From NCBI GenBank assembly GCA_013813675.1, contig JACCRH010000279.1, forward strand, positions 1 to 5,629: a DNA stretch of 5,629 nucleotides. Direction: 5' to 3'. The DNA comes from Gemmatimonadales bacterium (GTDB lineage Bacteria > Gemmatimonadota > Gemmatimonadetes > Gemmatimonadales > GWC2-71-9). Under the pieces are notes generated by a model. It had not been told where the DNA came from, ran no database searches, and saw only the letters and a program-made list of their open reading frames with translations. This document shows, in pieces, positions 1 to 5,629 of this stretch. A program made the translations under genes and the position numbers. Every line of letters starts with the position of its first letter. Position 1 is the stretch's first letter.

Positions 1-2761
1 TCTGTCTCAGAGCCTTTGCCGTCCGCTCTCTCAGTGCGAGCGCGGCGGGAAGAAAGACGAGGTGAATGACCGGTTGGGGGGCCTCGAAGAGGCTCGCCAC
101 TTGATCGGCGCCGGCATAGTCGCCGCGAGCGAACAAGAGCTCAGCGAGGGTGAGCCGCTCCCCGGCCAGGGCTTCCCAAGGCTGCCACTCGAGGTCGCCG
201 AGCCGACCGGAGGGACGCAGGGCTGACAAGGCTTGCACGGCTGACGTTGTATCTCCGCGAACGAGTGTCAGTCGCGCGGCCATGACGGCAGCCAGAAGCG
301 AATCGACTCGAGCGCTCGAGGAGTCCGCCTTGGCACGAAGTGCCTCCGCGATGGCTGACAGTCCGGGCGCGTCGCCGCGGTGTGCCGCCCAGGCACCTAG
401 CGCCCACAGTAGGGGACTGGTCATGGTCGAGTATTCGGTCCCGAATTCTCGAGCGACCTCGGTGGCTCGATCGGCCAGGCCGGTGGCGACCGTCGCGTCG
501 ATGAGATACAGCACAGACCCTGCAAGATCCGAGGACTGCGGTGAGTCCAACAGTCGGCGAACATCCGCCAGCCTCCCTTCGGCAATCAGTGCGCTCTGAA
601 GGCCCAGCAGGGCGCCCCACTGCTGACTGGCTCCGGCGTTCGGGCTGGCGAGGACCGCGCGGAACCCGGCCCGCGCACAGGCAGGTTGCGCGCCTCCGGT
701 CGAGAGCACCCGCGCGGCCAACAGGGCCTCGGCCGGATTTCGGCCGGCCGCGCGCGACCATTCCACGCTTTCCGGCCCGGCACGCGCGCAGCTCAGCATG
801 AGCTCGAGACGAGTGCTGAAGATCGAATCGGGCTCGGCTCGCTGGAAGTCTCGAACCAGCTTTACCGCCAAGCTGGTGTCGGCCCGCCGAATGGCGATCT
901 CGGCCAGGTGAAGGAGCGGGGGTGAGAAGGTGGAATCGATCCGCCGAGCCCGGAGAAAGGCGTCCTCCGCCAGTGAATCGGGAGAGGGGACCGTCGGCAG
1001 CAGGTGATAGTAGGTCTCTCCCAGGGCAGCCCACGCCTCGCTCCACAGGGAATCGAGCGCGATCGCGCGCCTGTACTCGGCCACGGCGGAGTCACCCGCT
1101 CCAACCAGGTAGTCCCGAAGGCCACGAGCAAAACTGGAGTAGCGATGCGGAAGCCAACCTTGCGTGCTGAGCGCGACGTCCACCAACTGGAGGGCCTCCT
1201 GGTCCAACTCGCGCCAGTTGGCCGCCTGGGCACCTTTGAGGGCCGCGATTGCCAGCGACGAATCTTCCCGCACCGCCCGCCGATAGTGGTCCAGGGCGTT
1301 CGCGAAGCTGACCCGCCGGTAGGCGTGCTCGCCCTGAAGGAAGGCGGCGATCGCGGTGGGACGGCGCTGCGCGAGGGCGCTCAGATCCACTTCGCGTCCC
1401 GGCTCCAGGAGAGCCGGCAGGAGGCGCCCGATTGCCTGCACCCCGAGCTGGGGAATCGCGGCACCGTGCACCGCCGCCGACGCCCCGGTGCGCGCCACCA
1501 CCGAATCCCCCAGAACATCGTGCAGACGCAGCACGACCGTGACGGAGTCGGGCCCTCGAACAATCCGCCCGTCGATGTAGTACCGTGCCCGCTGGCGCCG
1601 GCTGATTGCGTTGGCAGTGCCGCTGGGCAGATCACCCGGGCGCTGGCGCTCTGCCTCGCTGAGCCAGTCCCAGCCCTCTAACCAGCGGAGCTCCGGCGCG
1701 CCTTCGAGAGCGTATCCTACATAAGTGGCCACCCCTTCCCCGGCGCTCCCTTCGGCCTCGTCGCCGAGTGGAAAAACCAACACTCTCCTGGGATCCAACG
1801 GCGAGCTGGGCAGGAGCCCCTGCCAGGCGCCCCATGCCGCCAGACCGAGCCCGGCAACGACCGCGGATGCCGCCAACCATCGCCTGGATGGTGAGTGTGT
1901 ACCTCGCTCAACGACACTGTGGGACGCCGCCTCCAACCGCCTGGCGAAATCATCGGCCGCCGGAAAGCGATCCGCCGGCACCTTGGCCAGAGCGCGCTCG
2001 ATTGCTTCCTGCACCGCGATCGGGGTGGTCGGCCGGACCACTCTCAGAGAAGGCGGAGGCTCGCTCCGGTGGCGCGCCAGTATGGCCTGAGCCGTGCGGC
2101 CGCCGAACGGCGGCTCCCCGGCTAGCATTTCGTACACGACGCAACCGAGGGCGTAGGTGTCGGCGCGGCCGTCCACATGGCTGTCGCCACTGGCTTGCTC
2201 AGGGCTCATGTATGATGGCGTCCCCACGGCGAGGCCTGACTTCGTCAGTTCCTCTCCGCCGGCCTCGGCCAGGGCGCGAGCCAAGCCGAAATCCGCAACC
2301 AGGGCTTGGTTACCGACCAGCAGGATGTTCCCCGGCTTGATGTCGCGGTGCACGATTTTTCTCTGATGGGCGTAACTGAGTGCTTCGGCGACTTGGCACC
2401 CGATACGAATGGCGTCCGCAAGCGGAAGCTGCCGCTCTCGTTCCAGGCGCTGGCGGAGCGACTCGCCCTCGACGTAGGGCATGGTGTAGTAGAGGACCCC
2501 AGCGATTTCGCCCGAGTCATGCAGTCCGAGGATGTGCGGGTGCTGGAGGCGAGCCGCGATCCGGATCTCCCGGACGAAACGCTCTCCTCCTACTTCCGCG
2601 GCAATTTCGGGACGCATCACCTTGAGCGCGACGAGACGATCCTGTCTTAGATCGGTGGCGAGAAACACGACCGCCATTCCCCCGCGCCCGAGCTCACGAG
2701 CGAGTTGGTAGCGTTCGCCGAGGACTTCCTGCAACCGGTCCAGCAACGCCGCCTCAGCCAT
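1..2761 (-). CDS. Membrane-anchored Ser/Thr protein kinase with TolB-like and TPR-like C-terminal region (3' end beyond window)
   Basis: This PknB/Hanks-type kinase phosphorylates Ser/Thr on target proteins. The frame stays open for 920 codons from the ATG at 2761 to the left edge. Residues about 18-277 are the kinase domain: glycine loop LGRGGMAVV (24-32), ATP-binding K47 in VALKV, alpha-C E65, catalytic HRD (138-140) with IKPGN (141-145), DFG (157-159), and activation loop ending GTPSYMSPE (180-188). All key residues are present. One hydrophobic helix (about 295-317), preceded by two arginines, predicts a cytoplasmic kinase and an external C-terminus. Residues about 325-425 resemble the TolB-N-like segment common in such kinases (RVLVFPLGD; ARYYIDGRIVRGPDSVTVVLRL). 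TPR-like helices follow, with recurring ends such as 'AIALDS' and 'ARRIDS' (about 485-505, 557-577, 597-615, 630-650, and weaker ones to 890). The last visible residues resemble the closing repeat of relatives, so probably only a few dozen residues are missing. It lies 10 bases after the peptidase stop. Function is secure; the sensed signal and targets are unknown. Confidence 0.93.
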   Translation of the reverse strand, partial: MAEAALLDRLQEVLGERYQLARELGRGGMAVVFLATDLRQDRLVALKVMRPEIAAEVGGERFVREIRIAARLQHPHILGLHDSGEIAGVLYYTMPYVEGESLRQRLERERQLPLADAIRIGCQVAEALSYAHQRKIVHRDIKPGNILLVGNQALVADFGLARALAEAGGEELTKSGLAVGTPSYMSPEQASGDSHVDGRADTYALGCVVYEMLAGEPPFGGRTAQAILARHRSEPPPSLRVVRPTTPIAVQEAIERALAKVPADRFPAADDFARRLEAASHSVVERGTHSPSRRWLAASAVVAGLGLAAWGAWQGLLPSSPLDPRRVLVFPLGDEAEGSAGEGVATYVGYALEGAPELRWLEGWDWLSEAERQRPGDLPSGTANAISRRQRARYYIDGRIVRGPDSVTVVLRLHDVLGDSVVARTGASAAVHGAAIPQLGVQAIGRLLPALLEPGREVDLSALAQRRPTAIAAFLQGEHAYRRVSFANALDHYRRAVREDSSLAIAALKGAQAANWRELDQEALQLVDVALSTQGWLPHRYSSFARGLRDYLVGAGDSAVAEYRRAIALDSLWSEAWAALGETYYHLLPTVPSPDSLAEDAFLRARRIDSTFSPPLLHLAEIAIRRADTSLAVKLVRDFQRAEPDSIFSTRLELMLSCARAGPESVEWSRAAGRNPAEALLAARVLSTGGAQPACARAGFRAVLASPNAGASQQWGALLGLQSALIAEGRLADVRRLLDSPQSSDLAGSVLYLIDATVATGLADRATEVAREFGTEYSTMTSPLLWALGAWAAHRGDAPGLSAIAEALRAKADSSSARVDSLLAAVMAARLTLVRGDTTSAVQALSALRPSGRLGDLEWQPWEALAGERLTLAELLFARGDYAGADQVASLFEAPQPVIHLVFLPAALALRERTAKALRQ

Positions 2762-2773
2762 CCGGAACCCCCT
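2762..2773 (-). promoter_or_regulatory. Ribosome binding site of the membrane kinase, overlapping the peptidase stop
   Basis: Read on the minus strand, the peptidase stop TAG runs straight into a G-run, giving AGGGGG at 2773-2768. Six bases (TTCCGG) then separate it from the ATG at 2761. This is a purine-rich Shine-Dalgarno-like site at good spacing. It supports the ATG at 2761 as the start, because the first kinase motif follows at residue 24 as in relatives. Overlap of the site with the upstream stop codon suggests translational coupling of the two genes (inference). Confidence 0.6.
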
Positions 2774-4148
2774 AGGCCGGCACGACGTTCCCGAGGAGTC
2801 GCCCGGCGATGCGGCGCAGATCCGGCATCATCCCGATGTTCCCGTCGGGAGCACTCTGCTTTCTGCCGGTCTGGGTCAGGACCGCCTTCATCTTGCGAGC
2901 GTCCAAAGGCAACCCGGACGCAGTCACACTCATGTGCTGGGCCAGGATCGCTACCCCGGCCACAATCGCCGATGCGCCGCTGGTATTTCGGAAGGCGGCG
3001 CTGTACTTGCGATTCGTGGCGCCTCCTCCGGCATCGAGATCCCCCCCTCCGGCGGTGACCAGGCAGATACCCGGAGCAAAGCAATCCACCCGCGCGCCGT
3101 AGTTGGAGTTGACCAGGCGCGCATGCGAAGGCTGCTTCATGCTCGGAGGGGGGTCGTTCCCCACGGAGGCCCCGACCATAATCGCTCCGGAGTCCGGACG
3201 GGTGGCTGGGAAAGAAGGGTCCAGGTTCCTCCCGCCGTTCCCGGCCGCTTCGATGACGATGAGGCCGCGGCTGGCTGCCACCTGGATCGCGGTCAATTCC
3301 GCTCCGCCCGCCAGCAACTCGATCGGGTCATTCTTGGCTGTTTGCGCCTCGAGGAGAAGCACGTCCCCGACCCTGAGGCGAGTGGCGGCCGTCGCGACCG
3401 CGTCCGCCACGTTGTTCGCGGACGATCGGTCCCAATGCGAAGCCAGAAACACCGAGGTGACTCCGGGCGCGATGCCGACGATGCCCTTCGCGTTGTCACT
3501 GCCGACCACGAGCCCGAGCACCGCGGTTCCGTGATCCGCGTACTTTGCGTAATTCCGGTGGGTCAGGAGTCGGGAAGGCATCTTGGACTTGAGGTCCTGG
3601 TGAGAGCGATTCCATCCCATTTCCACGTCGGCGAAACCGATACCGGCTCCGTCTATTCCCTGCCGCCAAGCGTATTTGGCATCGATCCCCTTGGGCGGCT
3701 CGTTCAGATGAAACTGGTCGCGAGCGTATTTGTCGTTCTGCCAGTTGACCGGTGGGGCTCCCACCGCTTCTTCACGCTGAACCGACTCGAACACCTGCCG
3801 GAGCCGGTTGAGCGCTTCCTCGAGCGCTGCCAGGTCAGACTCGACGGCGCCCGGGGCCGGGCTCACGATCCAGTAGGCCAGCAGGCTGTGAGCGGGACGG
3901 AAAGGTCCCTCCTGCGCGGCCTTCTCCAGGTCGATAATCTCCGGAATCCCGACGCTTCGGACGGCCCGGAACGTGACAGTTGCGTGGCGCTTCAGGATCT
4001 GCTGGAGCTCGGCATGTCCGGGGCCACGAAATTGACCGAGATCGGTAAATTCCACAGCCCCGGCCGCCTGTTTCATCCACTCTACCGCCTCCTGTGTGAG
4101 CACGGTCATCAGGCGCCCGGTGTGGGGCTGCTCATTGTCAGGCGGCAT
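2772..4148 (-). CDS. Subtilisin-like serine peptidase (family S8), probably cytoplasmic
   Basis: This is a 458-residue subtilase that hydrolyses peptide bonds with an Asp/His/Ser triad. Visible motifs: D174 in FADVEMGWN followed by HQDL; H206 in DHGTAVLGLVVG; oxyanion-hole N304 in EAAGNGG; nucleophile S390 in NTSGASAIVAGVA. The last usually reads GTS, so the Gly before the Thr is replaced by Asn, a tolerated position. The 'DVE.GWN..H.DL' and 'GIDAKYAW' phrasing recalls an uncharacterised bacterial S8 subgroup (from memory, not a search). Residues about 45-135 precede the catalytic domain and look like a pro-region or I9-like inhibitor segment ending in a PP-containing linker. I see no signal peptide or membrane helix from either Met1 or Met14, so an intracellular location is favoured, unlike classical secreted subtilisins. 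The start at 4148 is chosen for its strong Shine-Dalgarno site. It is the first gene of a two-gene unit with the membrane kinase. The substrate is unknown. Confidence 0.93.
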   Translation of the reverse strand: MPPDNEQPHTGRLMTVLTQEAVEWMKQAAGAVEFTDLGQFRGPGHAELQQILKRHATVTFRAVRSVGIPEIIDLEKAAQEGPFRPAHSLLAYWIVSPAPGAVESDLAALEEALNRLRQVFESVQREEAVGAPPVNWQNDKYARDQFHLNEPPKGIDAKYAWRQGIDGAGIGFADVEMGWNRSHQDLKSKMPSRLLTHRNYAKYADHGTAVLGLVVGSDNAKGIVGIAPGVTSVFLASHWDRSSANNVADAVATAATRLRVGDVLLLEAQTAKNDPIELLAGGAELTAIQVAASRGLIVIEAAGNGGRNLDPSFPATRPDSGAIMVGASVGNDPPPSMKQPSHARLVNSNYGARVDCFAPGICLVTAGGGDLDAGGGATNRKYSAAFRNTSGASAIVAGVAILAQHMSVTASGLPLDARKMKAVLTQTGRKQSAPDGNIGMMPDLRRIAGRLLGNVVPA

Positions 4149-4426
4149 GGCAGGCCTCCCCTCGAATTACGACGATGAACTGCTGTGTGCGGTCGATGGA
4201 CGGGACGGAATCTGGGCCCGGAGGAAATAGGCGAGGCAGGGCCACGGTCATCGGAACCGTTGGCCAATCGGGGCAGCAGAAATGAACCAACGACCCATGA
4301 AGGATCTTGCGCGCCGAGGATAGTGCGGGACTGAGGGTCTAGCCCTACAATACGCTGGCGATCCACACCCTGCTAGGGCCACGTTCGTAGCCCGGCACCA
4401 GGATCCGAGGCGTCTACCTTCACGCC
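4149..4426. promoter_or_regulatory. Divergent intergenic region between the S8 peptidase and the soluble kinase
   Basis: These 278 bases separate two divergently transcribed genes and should carry both promoters (inference from gene order). No hexamer pair is convincing. The best plus-strand -10 candidates are TACAAT (4346-4351), which lacks a good -35 at 16-18 bases, and TACCTT (4415-4420). The latter lies six bases before the kinase ATG and would fit a leaderless transcript. For the minus strand I see no confident promoter. Short inverted repeats occur here: AGGG/CCCT at 4334-4346, CCCT/AGGG at 4368-4378, and GCCCTA (4342-4347) against TAGGGC (4374-4379). The small ORFs crossing this region show no recognisable protein motifs and overlap the flanking genes out of frame. 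Confidence 0.4.
4155..4163 (-). promoter_or_regulatory. Strong Shine-Dalgarno site of the S8 peptidase
   Basis: The minus strand reads GAGGGGAGG six bases before the ATG at 4148, a near-ideal anti-16S match. It decides between Met1 (4148) and the internal Met14, which lacks comparable support. It also implies strong translation initiation of the peptidase. Confidence 0.75.
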
Positions 4427-5275
4427 ATGGCCGACGATTACATCCAGTCTCTTCAGGTCCACCTCGGCGACCGTTATCGCCTCCGGGGTGAGATCGCCCG
4501 CGGCGGCATGGCAAGGGTCTACCGGGCCGACGACCTACGGCGGGGCCACGAGGTCGCGATCAAGGTAGTCCGTCCCGAGCTGGCCGCCGCGCTGGGCCAT
4601 GACCGCTTCCTCCGTGAGATTCGGATCCTGGAACGGCTCCGTCACCCTAACATTCTGCCGCTGCTGGACTCACACCAAGTCGGTGAGAGCCTCTACTACG
4701 CCACGCCCTTCGTTGCTGGATCGTCGCTGCAACGCCGCCTGGAGCGCGACGGGCCGCTGCCGCTGGCGGAGGTCGTCCGGATCGCGCAGGACGTCGCGGC
4801 GGCGCTCGACTACGCGCATGGCCAGAATGTTATTCACCGGGATGTGAAGCCTGGCAACGTGCTCCTCGACCAGGAGCGGGCCCTGGTGTGCGACTTCGGC
4901 ATCGCCCGGGCGATGGAAGTGGCCGGTGGCGATCGGCTCACTTCCAGCAGCGGGCTGGCCCTGGGCACTCCTGCCTACATGAGCCCCGAACAGGCGACCT
5001 GCGGCACCATCGACGGGCGGTGTGACGTTTACGGAATGGGGTGCGTGCTATACGAGATGCTGACCGGTGAGCAGCCGTTCAAAGGCCCGACCGCCCAAGC
5101 GGTCCTCGCGCGGTCGTTGGCTGGTGAGTTTCGGTCGGTCAGATCGGTGCGGCCGGATGCGCCTGTCGAGGCCGACGCCGCGCTTCGCGCCGCTCTGGCC
5201 AGCGCGCCCGAGCAACGGCCGGGAACGGCTGAGGAGTTGCTGCGTCGGTTCACTGAGGGGGCCCGGACCGAATAG
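4427..5275 (+). CDS. Compact soluble Ser/Thr protein kinase (catalytic domain only)
   Basis: This is a 282-residue Hanks-type kinase, paralogous to the membrane kinase in this window; roughly half the positions match by eye over an almost gapless alignment. Catalytic residues are intact: K46 in VAIKV, E64 of alpha-C, HRD (137-139) with VKPGN (140-144), DFG (156-158), and activation segment GTPAYMSPE (180-188) preceded by a possible phospho-acceptor cluster TSSS (172-175). The glycine loop reads IARGGMARV (23-31), so the first glycine of the usual LGRGG is Ala24. The protein ends directly after the last kinase helix (RRFTEGARTE), with no transmembrane helix, TPR or other sensor domain. It is therefore probably cytoplasmic and dependent on partners or trans-phosphorylation (inference). 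The only usable start is the ATG at 4427, since an in-frame TAG lies at 4388 and no other start codon intervenes. The nearest GAGG (4407-4410) is 16 bases away, too far for a normal Shine-Dalgarno site. Confidence 0.93.
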   Translation: MADDYIQSLQVHLGDRYRLRGEIARGGMARVYRADDLRRGHEVAIKVVRPELAAALGHDRFLREIRILERLRHPNILPLLDSHQVGESLYYATPFVAGSSLQRRLERDGPLPLAEVVRIAQDVAAALDYAHGQNVIHRDVKPGNVLLDQERALVCDFGIARAMEVAGGDRLTSSSGLALGTPAYMSPEQATCGTIDGRCDVYGMGCVLYEMLTGEQPFKGPTAQAVLARSLAGEFRSVRSVRPDAPVEADAALRAALASAPEQRPGTAEELLRRFTEGARTE

Positions 5276-5281
5276 GAATAG
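5270..5281 (+). repeat. Tandem GAATAG hexamer giving two in-frame stop codons
   Basis: GAATAG occurs twice back to back. The first copy is the last codon and stop of the soluble kinase; the second adds a further Glu codon and TAG in the same frame. It may be a small slippage duplication. It separates the kinase from the in-frame remnant downstream and makes simple readthrough into it unlikely. Confidence 0.7.
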
Positions 5282-5320
5282 CCGTGGCCGGGAGCGGAAT
5301 TACAGGATATACCGCCGCAA

Positions 5321-5527
5321 GTCGTCGTCGTTCACGATCTTGGCCAGCCGTTCGCGGACGCCGGTGGCGTCGAAGAGGACTGCCGGCCGATCGGCACGGT
5401 CCGGCCCGACGTCCCGCCAGCCGCGGAAGCCGCGATCCGCTCGGCGCTTGCCAGCGTCCCGGACGCTCGCCCTGACACCGGGATGGAGCTACTGAGCCGA
5501 TTCACTGCCGGCCTGCGGGCGGTGTAG
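5321..5527 (+). pseudogene. Diverged partial copy of a kinase C-terminal tail (remnant, no start codon)
   Basis: The frame here is the same as the upstream kinase frame and is open from 5282 to a TAG at 5525-5527. It has no ATG, GTG or TTG near its beginning. The last 48 codons (5381-5524) align without gaps to residues 235-282 of the upstream kinase. By eye, 26 of 48 residues are identical, including VRPD, RxALAS, RPxT, and ELL followed by RFT, and both copies end in TAG at the same place. Just upstream, HDLGQPF (ending at 5353) resembles the kinase's YEMLTGEQPF with small gaps, and the intervening helix appears shortened. The catalytic motifs (glycine loop, HRD, DFG) are absent. It matches the soluble kinase better than the membrane kinase. 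I read it as a decayed tandem duplicate or a recombination leftover. A less likely alternative is a short expressed tail fragment from an unseen start. Confidence 0.65.
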
Positions 5528-5629
5528 GCCGCGGTCGTCAGGGCCCCGCCGTCAGAGCACGGGATCTGGAGGGTGTCGCCGGATGCTGCTTGGCAACCTG
5601 CCGAGACCCGGAGCACTCCAATACTACCC

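Noticed and set aside
141..1046. 301-codon minus-strand frame within the membrane kinase region
   Set aside because: It is an out-of-frame shadow: Arg/Gly/Ser-rich and low in information, while the kinase frame itself stays open through the same bases with TPR-like helices.
1004..1681. 225-codon plus-strand open frame, and similar plus-strand frames at 150-599 and 1768-2340
   Set aside because: All are antisense to the kinase, Arg/Pro/Ala-rich, and have no motif or supported ribosome site.
2934..4178. 414-codon plus-strand open frame opposite the S8 peptidase
   Set aside because: It is entirely antisense to a gene with clear catalytic motifs, its translation has no recognisable domain, and it is a common by-product of high GC with strong third-position bias.
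4260..4275. TTGGCCAA palindrome in the divergent region as an operator
   Set aside because: Only the central 8 bp are symmetrical; the flanks do not extend the dyad, so it is within chance expectation.
4282..4323. 13-codon plus-strand mini-ORF (MNQRPMKDLARRG) upstream of the soluble kinase
   Set aside because: It has no good ribosome site, does not connect to the kinase start, and an ORF of this length is expected by chance.
4109..4514. Two minus-strand frames (85 and 88 codons) across the divergent intergenic region
   Set aside because: Each overlaps a real gene out of frame, their translations have no recognisable features, and they would occupy the space needed for promoters.
5284..5495. 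Plus-strand frames of 63 and 142 codons downstream of the kinase
   Set aside because: Their translations are Arg/Ser-rich shadows. The frame carrying the kinase-tail similarity is a different one, in phase with the upstream kinase.
5509..5531. Hairpin CGGCCT / AGGCCG with an 11-base loop over the remnant's stop codon, considered as a terminator
   Set aside because: The stem is only 6 bp, the loop is long and no T-tract follows, so it is not a convincing intrinsic terminator.

Overview
The window is GC-rich, about two-thirds G+C by eye, and tightly coded. The protein kinase sequences fit Gemmatimonadota or a similar high-GC soil lineage. The clues are the phrasing around the glycine loop, 'RPEIAA', 'IRIAARLQHPHIL', 'YYTMPYVEGESL' and 'GTPSYMSPEQA', plus a kinase / transmembrane helix / TolB-like / TPR architecture. 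This assignment comes from remembered family phrasing, not a search, and is moderately confident.

Layout, left to right. Positions 1-2761 (minus strand) hold a large membrane-anchored Ser/Thr protein kinase. Its reading frame is open from the ATG at 2761 to the left edge, so the C-terminus lies outside the window. Ten bases upstream of its start ends a second minus-strand gene (2772-4148), a 458-residue subtilisin-family (S8) serine peptidase with an intact Asp/His/Ser triad, an excellent Shine-Dalgarno site and no signal peptide. The spacing suggests the peptidase and kinase form one transcript, peptidase first. Positions 4149-4426 are a 278-bp divergent intergenic region with no convincing gene. 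Positions 4427-5275 (plus strand) hold a compact 282-residue Ser/Thr kinase that is little more than a catalytic domain. Downstream, in the same reading frame and after two tandem TAG stops, lies a start-less stretch (about 5321-5527). It encodes a diverged second copy of this kinase's C-terminal tail and ends in TAG at the homologous position. The last 100 bases (5528-5629) show nothing I can support.

How the genes may work together (inference): two paralogous kinases flank a probably cytoplasmic subtilase. The large kinase has a single transmembrane helix followed by a TolB-like segment and TPR-like helical repeats, which should sit outside the cytoplasmic membrane. That suggests envelope sensing coupled to intracellular phosphorylation. 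The peptidase could be a substrate, an effector or a processing enzyme of this signalling pair. Nothing in the sequence proves which.

I see no tRNA, rRNA, CRISPR array, insertion sequence or convincing intrinsic terminator in the window.
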